From NCBI GenBank assembly GCA_050123375.1, contig JASFHF010000036.1, forward strand, positions 1 to 22,369: a DNA stretch of 22,369 nt, in the 5' to 3' direction. Numbering within the stretch: position 1 is the stretch's first letter; every line of letters begins with the position of its first letter. Positions 8,172 to 15,130 of the stretch are shown in pieces. The notes beneath the pieces were generated by a model that did not search any database, had not been told where the DNA came from, and was given only the letters and a program-made list of their open reading frames with translations. The stretch comes from JASFHF01 sp050123375 (lineage in GTDB: Bacteria; Pseudomonadota; Gammaproteobacteria; UBA12402). The translations under genes and the position numbers were made by a program.

Positions 8172-8714
8172 TTAATTTCTTCCTCTCAATAATTCAGCCA
8201 GATCTTCCAGCTTTTTACGTCCTGATCCATCAATAACTAAATCACCAATTTTAACGATAGCACCTCCTAAAATATTGCTATCAACCTTACAATTTATTTC
8301 AACCTGTTGCTGCAATTTTTTTTCTAAAGCAGTTGACAATCTTGCTTTTTGTTTTTCTGACAATTCGAATGCAGAAACAATTTGCACTTCAGCTATTTTT
8401 TTATGTTCAGCATAAAATTTCGCAAAAAACAAAGTAACTTCCGCTAAAATATTTAAGCGATGATACTGCGCTAATAACTTTAAAAAGTTTTTCCCAAAAT
8501 CGTCAATATTGTTCTCTAACACCGCAAAAAATATTTCTAATACTTTGTTTGTCGGGATTTTAGGATTAAGCAATGCGCTTTTTACACATTTATCCGATGC
8601 AACTAACGCAGCGGTACGCAGCCATTCATACCAAAAATCTAATTTGTTTTGCTGCAATGCAAATTCAAACGCTGCTTTAGCATATGGACGAGCAATTGTT
8701 GCTAATTCATCCAC
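8172..8714 (-). CDS. atpH: ATP synthase F1 subunit delta
   Basis: Delta (OSCP-like) joins the F1 head to the peripheral b-stalk. The 180-residue protein has the expected N-terminal helical bundle (ARPYAKAAFEFALQQ) and the C-terminal stalk-binding signature (DSNILGGAIVKIGDLVIDGS). The start is GTG at 8714, with an AGGAG SD (plus 8724-8728) 9 bases upstream. There is no suitable ATG nearby and the SD supports GTG. A family 3 palindrome lies directly upstream. Confidence 0.95.
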   Translation of the reverse strand: MDELATIARPYAKAAFEFALQQNKLDFWYEWLRTAALVASDKCVKSALLNPKIPTNKVLEIFFAVLENNIDDFGKNFLKLLAQYHRLNILAEVTLFFAKFYAEHKKIAEVQIVSAFELSEKQKARLSTALEKKLQQQVEINCKVDSNILGGAIVKIGDLVIDGSGRKKLEDLAELLRGRN

Positions 8715-8735
8715 TACGGTTTTCTCCTAAGTTCT

Positions 8736-8825
8736 TTGTCATCCCGCGACCCAGTCAGTTGATCGCGGGATCCAGCAATGAAAATACTTTCCTGGATCCC
8801 GCGGTCAAGCCGCGGGATGACAAAA
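8736..8825. repeat. Family 3 double palindrome (atpF-atpH gap)
   Basis: The outer arms TTGTCATCCCGCG and CGCGGGATGACAA are exact reverse complements. So are the inner arms CGCGGGATCCAG and CTGGATCCCGCG. Each half can also fold on itself (ATCCCGCGG-TCAAG-CCGCGGGAT on the right), so it can form one long hairpin or two short ones. Repeats of this GTCATCCCGCG...GGATCCAG type are widespread in host-associated proteobacteria. It is GC-rich compared with its surroundings. Confidence 0.88.
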
Positions 8826-8830
8826 ACATT

Positions 8831-9307
8831 CTATTTTTCCAACTCACCAATCAATTCATCCAACATTTTATCGTGGGCTGCCCGATCAATATCTTTTTGC
8901 ATAATCTTTTCTGCACCGGCAATTATCATGCCAGACATTTCATGCAATAACGTTTCTTTAACCTGCCGCACTTGTTGCGCAATTTCAGTTTTAGCATTAT
9001 CTACAATACGTTTGTTCTCTTGCGTACCACGTTCTTTAGCTTCTTCAATAATTTTGCCAGCACGATTATTCGAGTCATCTATTATATTAGAAGCTTTATT
9101 TTTGGATTCTTGTAAAATCTCTGCTGATTGTTGGGAAGCCAAATTTAATTTGCGCTGACCTTGTTCCGCAGCTTCTAAACCATCGGCGATTTTTTTCTTG
9201 CGCTCATCAAGCGCTTTCATGATCGGCGGCCAAATAAATTTCATGGTTACCAATATAAAAGCAGCAAACACGATCATTTCAAAGATTAACGTTATGTTCA
9301 AATTCAT
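8831..9307 (-). CDS. atpF: ATP synthase F0 subunit b
   Basis: Subunit b forms the peripheral stalk: one N-terminal membrane helix (TLIFEMIVFAAFILVTMKF) and then a long charged coiled coil to the C-terminus. With the ATG at 9307 the protein is 158 residues (MNLNITLIFEM...), the usual length and N-terminus. A longer reading from 9334 would add nine residues and is not supported by an SD. The chosen start has GGAG 5-6 bases upstream, within the CTACGGAGT sequence that borders the family 1 element. Confidence 0.95.
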   Translation of the reverse strand: MNLNITLIFEMIVFAAFILVTMKFIWPPIMKALDERKKKIADGLEAAEQGQRKLNLASQQSAEILQESKNKASNIIDDSNNRAGKIIEEAKERGTQENKRIVDNAKTEIAQQVRQVKETLLHEMSGMIIAGAEKIMQKDIDRAAHDKMLDELIGELEK

Positions 9308-9311
9308 GTTA

Positions 9312-9342
9312 ACTCCGTAGCAGGTTAGGCTCACTCCGTAGC
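9312..9342. repeat. Direct repeat of ACTCCGTAGC beside family 1 copy 4
   Basis: The 10-mer ACTCCGTAGC occurs at 9312-9321 and again at 9333-9342, 21 bases apart. On the minus strand each copy reads GCTACGGAGT. The one nearer the gene provides the atpF SD. The same 10-mer (less its last base) borders family 1 copy 2. Confidence 0.8.
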
Positions 9343-9444
9343 GGGGTCAAGGCTTGAATTTTACACTTTAAATTAAAAAACTAAAACTTAACTCAACTAC
9401 TTTTGCTCATGTAAGTCAAAGCTTAAAATTCAAGCCTTGACCCC
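9343..9444. repeat. Family 1 palindromic element, copy 4 (atpE-atpF gap)
   Basis: This 102-bp element has ends GGGGTCA/TGACCCC and inner arms AGGCTTGAATTTTA against TAAAATTCAAGCCT. It has the left flank CCGTAGC and the right CCCCGATATATC box in common with copy 2. Same orientation as the other three. Confidence 0.92.
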
Positions 9445-9472
9445 ATTATTACTTTCCCCGATATATCTACTA

Positions 9473-9760
9473 TTACTTAACCGCTTGCGCAACTGCATGC
9501 AACAACGGATTAGTACCAAACAATAATAACAACCCAATTGCAATTGATACCGCAGGAAATGCATCCACAAATCCTGCCATCAAAAAAGTTTGCATCATTA
9601 ACTTACCAGATAATTCTGGCTGACGCGCAATCCCTTCAATGTATTTACCGCCTAAAATACCAAATCCAATTGCAGCTCCCAATGCTGCAACACCAATTAA
9701 AAGACCAATGCCAATAGCCGTTAAGCCCTGAACATTTGCAATGATACTTGCGTCTGCCAT
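9473..9760 (-). CDS. atpE: ATP synthase F0 subunit c
   Basis: Subunit c forms the proton-driven membrane ring. The 95-residue hairpin has two membrane helices (GLTAIGIGLLIGVAALGAA and the segment around MAGFVDAFPAVSIAIGLLLL). The polar loop reads ARQPE (45-49). The ion-binding carboxylate is Asp66 (FVDAFP), as in proton-using gammaproteobacterial enzymes, and no sodium-site Gln/Glu pattern is obvious. It is somewhat longer than the 79-residue E. coli protein, mostly at the N-terminus. An AGGAG SD lies 7 bases upstream of the ATG at 9760. Confidence 0.97.
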   Translation of the reverse strand: MADASIIANVQGLTAIGIGLLIGVAALGAAIGFGILGGKYIEGIARQPELSGKLMMQTFLMAGFVDAFPAVSIAIGLLLLFGTNPLLHAVAQAVK

Positions 9761-9804
9761 ATATTTTCTCCTATTAGATTTGTATTTATAAATAAATTCT
9801 TTGT

Positions 9805-9872
9805 GGGACGGAGCTTTACATGATTACAAAGCAACAAACAAGGCACTTGTAATTATGTAAAGCTCGCGTCCC
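9805..9872. repeat. Family 2 hairpin, copy B (atpB-atpE gap)
   Basis: The left arm GGGACGGAGCTTTACAT pairs with ATGTAAAGCTCGCGTCCC, and the stem continues as ATTACAA against TTGTAAT. The loop AAGCAACAAACAAGGCAC is nearly identical to those of copies C and D. It lies between atpB and atpE, the point where translation must rise for the multi-copy c subunit. Confidence 0.9.
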
Positions 9873-9884
9873 GACAACACTTGC

Positions 9885-10709
9885 TTAATGTATCTCCGTT
9901 TTAGCCATGCTCAAATAAACTATCGTAAGCATCATAAAAATAAATGCTTGAATCAAAATAATTAATAAATGAAACATAGACCAAATAAAACCTAAAACAA
10001 ATCCTGCACCAAAACCCAAATGCCACGTCTTCCAAATCGGCAACAATGCAATTAAAATAAAAATTAATTCTCCCGCAAATAAATTACCATAAAGCCGCAA
10101 AGATAATGATACTGGCTTAACTACTTCTTCTAATAAACGAAATAAAATATTCAATGGAAATAACCATTTACCAAAAGGATGGGTTAATAATTCCCTAGTA
10201 AAACCGACTACTCCTTTACCTGCAAAATTATAATAAATTATCAATAAAAATACAGTTATTGATAAAGCAAATGTCAAATACGGATCATCGGTGGGGACAG
10301 CTCGAAAATCATGTACGCCGAATAATGAAGTAATTGTCGGAAATAAATCAACTGGAATTAAATCCATAAAATTCATAATGAAAACCCAGACAAAAATTGT
10401 GAGCGCCAGCGGGCCGATCAATTCACTTTTTCCGTGAAAAGTATCCTGCACTATGCCGTTTACATATTCCAGCAAAAATTCAACTGCATTTTGTAATTTG
10501 CCCGGAACATTAACTTCTGCACGTCTGGCAACGAACCAAAATAAACCAACAAATAATAAACCACACAATATTGATACGATGAATGTATCCAGATTCAACA
10601 CCCAAAAACCACTTTGATCATAGACAAGCTTCCAGTTTTGCAAATTCAACTGCCAATGCACCAAATGATGCTGAATATATTCACCTTCGGTTGGATGTAA
10701 TACGTTCAT
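9885..10709 (-). CDS. atpB: ATP synthase F0 subunit a
   Basis: Subunit a holds the proton half-channels next to the c-ring. It has several membrane helices and the essential arginine in LSLRLYGNLFAGELI (Arg205 from the chosen start, equivalent to E. coli Arg210). I place the start at the ATG at 10709 (MNVLHPTEGEYIQHHL), giving 274 residues. That ATG overlaps the atpI stop as ATGA, the typical coupled arrangement. A start at 10751 would add 14 residues unlike the family. Confidence 0.96.
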   Translation of the reverse strand: MNVLHPTEGEYIQHHLVHWQLNLQNWKLVYDQSGFWVLNLDTFIVSILCGLLFVGLFWFVARRAEVNVPGKLQNAVEFLLEYVNGIVQDTFHGKSELIGPLALTIFVWVFIMNFMDLIPVDLFPTITSLFGVHDFRAVPTDDPYLTFALSITVFLLIIYYNFAGKGVVGFTRELLTHPFGKWLFPLNILFRLLEEVVKPVSLSLRLYGNLFAGELIFILIALLPIWKTWHLGFGAGFVLGFIWSMFHLLIILIQAFIFMMLTIVYLSMAKTEIH

Positions 10710-11104
10710 AAACGCTTTCTCACAATTACTAACACTGAGATAATCCAGCATGAAAACAGTGCAACAATATACCCACTAATAAACGGGATAGCAACCACTG
10801 AAAATAATTTAAGCATTAAAATCATTAACACTGCGCTAAAAAATAATTTATAAAATTCTGCCACATAAAATTCTTTCAGCATATAACGAGGTTTCTCGCT
10901 GCGCATCGCGATAAACACTCTCCTGGTAAAATAAAAGCTTGGCAAAACCCAAGCTAACCCACCTAACAAAGCTGAAATTCCTGAATCTTCCCCCAAAAAC
11001 ACCCAAAAACTTCCTGTCACCAATAATAATATCGCTGCCTGGTAAAACAACAATTGCTTAATAATAGCATTATGCAATGATTGTCGTGACCAACAGGATC
11101 GCAT
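10706..11104 (-). CDS. atpI: ATP synthase assembly protein I
   Basis: This 132-residue protein has four predicted membrane helices (around residues 20-40, 43-60, 85-105 and 108-128). Its position as first gene of the atp operon fits AtpI, which helps c-ring assembly and is not essential. The ATG at 11104 overlaps the parB stop by one base (TAATG), so it is probably translated by coupling to parB. Sequence conservation in this family is low; the assignment rests on topology and order. Confidence 0.9.
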   Translation of the reverse strand: MRSCWSRQSLHNAIIKQLLFYQAAILLLVTGSFWVFLGEDSGISALLGGLAWVLPSFYFTRRVFIAMRSEKPRYMLKEFYVAEFYKLFFSAVLMILMLKLFSVVAIPFISGYIVALFSCWIISVLVIVRKRL

Positions 11105-11985
11105 TATCGTATGTGCTCCAATATTCCTTCCAATTCATCCAATGAATAATAATGAATAACCAATTTTCCCTTGCCCTTTTTGTTATATGTAATTGATACT
11201 TTAGCTCCTAATTTAGTTGCTAACTCTGTTTGCAGCAACTGCACATCCGGATCAATTGTTGGGGTAACTTTCGCAACATCACCTTTAGTCAAAAATTTTT
11301 TAACTAATTTTTCAGTTTCGCGCACTGATAATTCTTTGCTAACCACCATCTGCGCAATATGGTGTTGTGATTCATAATCCATCAAAGCCAATAAAGCTCT
11401 TGCATGCCCCATTTCTAAATCACCATGTTCAAGCAAGGTTTTAACCTGAGGCGCTAGTTTCAATAACCGTAAAATATTGGTGACCGCTGATCTGGATTTG
11501 CCTACTGACTCAGCAACTTCCTGATGAGTCATATTGAATTCTTCTAATAAACGATGCAGCGCCACCGCTTCTTCAATTGGATTCAAATCTTCGCGCTGAA
11601 TATTCTCAATTAAGGCTAATGCTACCGCGGTCTCATCTCCAACATGCCTAACCAAAGCAGGCACCTCATTCAGCCCGGCAAGTTGAGCAGCCCGCCACCG
11701 CCGTTCTCCAGCAATGATCTCATAATTTGAATCATCAATTGGCCTCACCACAATCGGCTGAATAATTCCCTGCGTTCTAATCGAGCCAGCCAATTCTTCT
11801 AATCCTTCCGGATTCATATCCTTACGCGGCTGAAATTGTCCTTGTCTTAATTGCTCAATAGGTAATCTACGCAGCTCACTTTTTGGCGCCCTCAAAGTAG
11901 TATCTAACTCAGCAACTGATACTTCGGTATTCAAATCTCCCAGCAAGGAATTTAAATCTCTGCCTAATCCTCGTTTTTTTACCAT
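11104..11985 (-). CDS. parB: Chromosome-partitioning protein ParB
   Basis: ParB is a CTP-dependent clamp that loads at parS sites and works with the ATPase ParA in origin segregation. The 293-residue protein shows the N-terminal CTPase fold with the GERRWRAAQLAG motif (93-104), the ENIQREDLNPIEEA segment (127-140), a helix-turn-helix (HQEVAESVGKSRSAVTNIL, ~154-172) and a C-terminal dimerisation tail. The ATG at 11985 has an AAGGTG SD. The order parB-atpI matches oriC-proximal regions of gammaproteobacteria, but parA is not directly upstream here. The HEAT-repeat gene stands in its place. Confidence 0.97.
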   Translation of the reverse strand: MVKKRGLGRDLNSLLGDLNTEVSVAELDTTLRAPKSELRRLPIEQLRQGQFQPRKDMNPEGLEELAGSIRTQGIIQPIVVRPIDDSNYEIIAGERRWRAAQLAGLNEVPALVRHVGDETAVALALIENIQREDLNPIEEAVALHRLLEEFNMTHQEVAESVGKSRSAVTNILRLLKLAPQVKTLLEHGDLEMGHARALLALMDYESQHHIAQMVVSKELSVRETEKLVKKFLTKGDVAKVTPTIDPDVQLLQTELATKLGAKVSITYNKKGKGKLVIHYYSLDELEGILEHIR

Positions 11986-12007
11986 AAAACAACACCTTAA
12001 CGCGCCA

Positions 12008-12024
12008 ATTATACAAAAATTATA
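12008..12024 (-). promoter_or_regulatory. Tandem -10 boxes upstream of parB
   Basis: Two TATAAT hexamers on the minus strand (plus 12008-12013 and 12019-12024) lie 22 and 33 bases before the parB start. No strong -35 is visible. A dedicated promoter here makes sense because no parA lies upstream to provide one. It would also drive at least the start of the atp operon. Confidence 0.5.
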
Positions 12025-12069
12025 GAACAGAAGTTTAACAGATTAATTGAAGAAAAGCACCGCAAAACA

Positions 12070-14454
12070 TTAATTATTCTTATAATTAAGCAAAGCTTTC
12101 TCTACTTTTTTAACCATTGCCCCTATTGGTGTGAGCTTATGCTTAAAAACGTTTCTTTTAAAAAACGAAAACGAAGAAATCACTTTGTTATTTTTTTTCC
12201 ATTTTTCTATAGCATTTTTTATTTCCTTGGAATTTTTTGCTTTATAAATTTTATTAAAGAGCTTAAATAACCGATTATAATCTTTTTCACCCGCGGAGAA
12301 TTTTAATAAAAATCTTATTATCGGCAACAAACATAGGTACCTTTTGTCTTTATTGTCTACAGAGATAATTTTCAACATCATAGAAAAATGCCGCAACTCT
12401 AGATTATTGAAATCAACTTTTTTACTAAGACCTCTTTCTATTTTCATTGAAAAACTGATTTTTCCTACAGGGATTTTATAATTTTCGACATGGTTGTGCC
12501 AAAGTTTTTTTCTATTTATATTTAACTGAAGCTGTTGATGTTTCGGCAGAAGCTTTGATATTTTTATCAAAAATTTAACTGCTTCTTTACGTACATATAA
12601 GCTTTCATTTTCCAAAAAAGGGGTTATTTTCTCTACCAGGTTGAGCTGTTGTTTTTTAGGTAAATACTTTGCTATTTCTCCCAAAACTTTAACTGCTGCT
12701 TTACGTACAAAGCAATTTTTATCTTTCAAAAAAAAGGTTATTCGCTTTACTAACTTGAGTTGTTGTTTTTTAGGCAGAAACTTTGCTATTTTCCCCAAAG
12801 CTTTAACTGCTGCCTTACGTATATAGTAATTTTTATCTTTCAAAAAAAATTTTATTTTCTCTACCAACTCAAACTGTTGTTTTTTAGGTAGAAACTTTGC
12901 TATTTCTCCCAAAGCTTTAACTGCTGCTTTACGTATATAGTAATTTTTATCTTTTAAAAAAAATTTTATTTTCTCTACCAGCTCGAACTGTTGTTCTTTA
13001 GGTAGACACTCAGCTACTTTTCCCAAAGCTTTAACTGCTGCTTTACGTACAAAGTAATTTTCATCTTTCAAAAAAGGAGTTATTTTCTCTATTAGTTTAA
13101 GCTGTTGTTCTTTAAACAAATACTTTGCTATTTCTCCCAAAGCTTTAACTGCTACTTCACGTATTTCTTCATATTTCAAAAAATGGATTATTTTCTCTAC
13201 TAGCTTAGGTTGTTGTTTTTTAGTAGGTAGAAGTCTGGCTATTTTTTCCAAAACTTTAAACACTTCGCAACATACATAAAGGTCTTTATGTTTCAAGAAA
13301 GGCGTTATTTTTTTTATAAGGTCAAGCAATTGATTTCCAGGCAAATACTTTGTTATTTCTCCCAAAACTTTAATTGCTAATTTACGTACATAGTAATTTT
13401 CATCTTCCAAAAAAGGGATTATTTTCTCTATTAATTTGAGTTGTTGTTCTTTAAGTAGACACTTGACTGTTTCTCCCAAAACTTTAACTGCTGCTGCGCG
13501 TACATAGTAATTTCTATCTTTCAAAAAAGGAGTTATTTCCTCTACCAGCTTAAATTGTTGTTCGTCAGATAGAAGCTTGGCTATTCCTCCCAAAACTTTA
13601 ACTGCTGCTTCACGCACATACCAATCTTTACTCTCCAAAAAAGGGATTGTCTTTTTTATAAGGTGGAGTAATTGATTTTCAGGTAAATACTTTACTATTT
13701 CTCCTAAAGCTCTAACTGCTGCTTTACGTACATAGTAATTTTCACCGTTCAAAAAAGGAATTATTTTCTCTATTAGTTTGAATTGTTGTTCTTCAGATAG
13801 AAACTTTACTATTTCTCCCAAAACTTTAACTGCTGCTGCACGTACATGCTGATCTTTATTCTCCAAAAGCGATATTATTTTTTTTACAAGATCGATCAAT
13901 TGATTTCCAGACAAACACCTTGCTATTTCTCCCAAAGCCTTAACTGCTGTTTCACGTATTCTTTCATTTTCCAAAAAAGGGGTTATTTTCTCTACTAGTT
14001 TGAGTTGTTGTTCTTCAGATAGAAGCTTGGCTATTCCTCCCAAAACTTTAAACGCCGCACAACATACATAAAAATCTTTGTCCTTCAAAAAAAGCGCTAA
14101 CTTTTTTACAAGATCAATCAATTGATTTCCAGACAAATATTCTGCTATTTCTCCTAAAGCTTTAATTACTGCTTTACGTACATAGTATTTTCCATTTCCC
14201 AAAAAAAATGTTATTTTCTTTACTAGTTTGAGTTGTGGTTCTTTAGATAGAAACTTTACTATTTCCACCAAAACTTTACTTGTTGTGTCACACACACATA
14301 AGTCTTTATCTTTCAAGAGAGGTGTTATTTTTTTTACAAGATTGGGTAATTGATTTCCAGATAAATACTTTACTATTTCTCCGAAAGCTTTAACTGCTTC
14401 ATTACGTACGCCACTTACTTTATTATTCAATAGCTTCTTTATTTTCTTTGACAA
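12070..14454 (-). CDS. HEAT-repeat protein (17 repeats of ~38 aa)
   Basis: Residues 1-643 consist of 17 helix-turn-helix repeats, nearly all 38 residues long, with the pattern LVEKITPFLKD...VRKAAVKALGEIAKYL. This is the HEAT/PBS-lyase-like type, a curved solenoid for protein binding. Residues 644-794 are a non-repeat helical C-terminal domain I do not recognise. No signal peptide is present. The apparent start is TTG at 14454, without an SD. In its own frame a TAA stop precedes it, but the residues encoded just before the TTG (IFE) extend repeat 1 naturally (IFELSKKIKKLL against QFELVEKIKFFL). The gene overlaps the F-box-like ORF by 16 bases, so it may not be translated separately. An effector or scaffold role in a host is inference. 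Confidence 0.85.
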   Translation of the reverse strand: MSKKIKKLLNNKVSGVRNEAVKAFGEIVKYLSGNQLPNLVKKITPLLKDKDLCVCDTTSKVLVEIVKFLSKEPQLKLVKKITFFLGNGKYYVRKAVIKALGEIAEYLSGNQLIDLVKKLALFLKDKDFYVCCAAFKVLGGIAKLLSEEQQLKLVEKITPFLENERIRETAVKALGEIARCLSGNQLIDLVKKIISLLENKDQHVRAAAVKVLGEIVKFLSEEQQFKLIEKIIPFLNGENYYVRKAAVRALGEIVKYLPENQLLHLIKKTIPFLESKDWYVREAAVKVLGGIAKLLSDEQQFKLVEEITPFLKDRNYYVRAAAVKVLGETVKCLLKEQQLKLIEKIIPFLEDENYYVRKLAIKVLGEITKYLPGNQLLDLIKKITPFLKHKDLYVCCEVFKVLEKIARLLPTKKQQPKLVEKIIHFLKYEEIREVAVKALGEIAKYLFKEQQLKLIEKITPFLKDENYFVRKAAVKALGKVAECLPKEQQFELVEKIKFFLKDKNYYIRKAAVKALGEIAKFLPKKQQFELVEKIKFFLKDKNYYIRKAAVKALGKIAKFLPKKQQLKLVKRITFFLKDKNCFVRKAAVKVLGEIAKYLPKKQQLNLVEKITPFLENESLYVRKEAVKFLIKISKLLPKHQQLQLNINRKKLWHNHVENYKIPVGKISFSMKIERGLSKKVDFNNLELRHFSMMLKIISVDNKDKRYLCLLPIIRFLLKFSAGEKDYNRLFKLFNKIYKAKNSKEIKNAIEKWKKNNKVISSFSFFKRNVFKHKLTPIGAMVKKVEKALLNYKNN
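12754..12981 (-). repeat. Nearly identical tandem 114-bp repeats (HEAT units 14 and 15)
   Basis: Residues 492-529 and 530-567 of the HEAT protein are almost identical, and so are the two 114-bp DNA units. This is the most recent duplication in the solenoid and a likely site of length variation by recombination. Confidence 0.85.
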
Positions 14455-15107
14455 TTCAAAAATTTTTTTTTACCCGATTTTTCCCCTATATCAAGATAAC
14501 TGATCGCTTTCCACAGAATTTTTCGATCTTCTACAGTAAGATAGTACGTACCAAAATTCCTAATAGATTCTAAATATAGATCAAAATACCACCTGATATG
14601 CGATTTCACTACAATAGGTAAAATAGAAAATAATGGAAAACCAATATCCAAAGCAATATCTTCTAGAAAGATCCTATAAATTAACATATTTTCACCATTA
14701 CGGGATAAACGTGTTATTAACGATATTGCTAAAATTTTTGAGTACTTATACACCTCAAAAAAAGACTCCGACAATGTATGCCAGTGCTTGTGTCTGCATT
14801 TCTTACTATTGATGGCATTTATAATAACATTCATATTTTTCTCTGATATTTTATCAAGAAAGAATTTCTTAATGCACTCCCAATCAACATTCCTACTAAA
14901 AACAATATATTTGGCCATTATGTGTATTTGCTGTTCGCGTCCTATTTTTTTTTGGAATATCAGATTGTTTTTCTTGATAAGCAAAAAAAACAAGTGTTTA
15001 CTTTTCCATATGATATTAACTAAGCTCTGAAGATCAAAATAAGGAAATATCACATACAGCCATATGTCATCAAATATATCCTTAAGTTTCTTATCTGTTG
15101 TCATCAT
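14439..15107 (-). CDS. F-box-like protein (222 aa), possibly the N-terminus of the HEAT protein
   Basis: Residues 8-50 (IFDDIWLYVIFPYFDLQSLV, then NIIWKSKHLFFLLIK) follow the F-box pattern of three helices around leucines. The canonical LP start is missing, so the match is moderate. F-boxes bind Skp1 in eukaryotic ubiquitin ligases, and bacterial F-box proteins are usually host-targeted effectors. The remainder is helical and unrecognised. The ORF ends 16 bases inside the HEAT gene, shortly after a run of nine A (plus 14463-14471). Its last seven residues (FLNCQRK) look like out-of-frame readthrough. Two ATGs stand at the start (15107, 15104) with a TATAAT only 6 bases upstream, suggesting a leaderless message. 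Confidence 0.6.
   Translation of the reverse strand: MMTTDKKLKDIFDDIWLYVIFPYFDLQSLVNIIWKSKHLFFLLIKKNNLIFQKKIGREQQIHIMAKYIVFSRNVDWECIKKFFLDKISEKNMNVIINAINSKKCRHKHWHTLSESFFEVYKYSKILAISLITRLSRNGENMLIYRIFLEDIALDIGFPLFSILPIVVKSHIRWYFDLYLESIRNFGTYYLTVEDRKILWKAISYLDIGEKSGKKKFLNCQRK
14463..14471 (-). other. A9 slippery run joining the F-box-like and HEAT frames
   Basis: On the minus strand the reading frame is GGT AAA AAA AAA TTT. Adding one A, or slipping back by one base on A-AAA-AAA, moves the F-box frame into the HEAT frame and bypasses both stops, giving KKKIFELSKKIKKLL. Long A runs are known sites of polymerase slippage and of -1 frameshifting. Confidence 0.6.
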
Positions 15108-15113
15108 GTTTTT

Positions 15114-15119
15114 ATTATA
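15114..15119 (-). promoter_or_regulatory. -10 box directly before the F-box-like gene
   Basis: TATAAT on the minus strand is separated by six bases from the double ATG at 15107, so transcription would begin at or next to the start codon. No good -35 is seen. The hexamer could also be chance in an AT-rich region. Confidence 0.35.
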
Positions 15120-15130
15120 AGTTAGTTTAA

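Noticed and set aside
8684..8950. Plus-strand ORF across the family 3 palindrome
   Set aside because: It is formed by the palindrome and antisense atpF/atpH sequence, with no coding signals.
9308..9334. Upstream start for atpF
   Set aside because: The extra residues come from repeat-border DNA. The ATG at 9307 has a GGAG SD and gives the usual length.
3844..9444. CRISPR array
   Set aside because: The repeats are ~100 bp, palindromic and separated by whole genes, with no spacers or cas genes.
10710..10751. Upstream start for atpB within atpI
   Set aside because: The ATGA overlap at 10706-10709 is the standard coupled start and the longer form is unlike the family.
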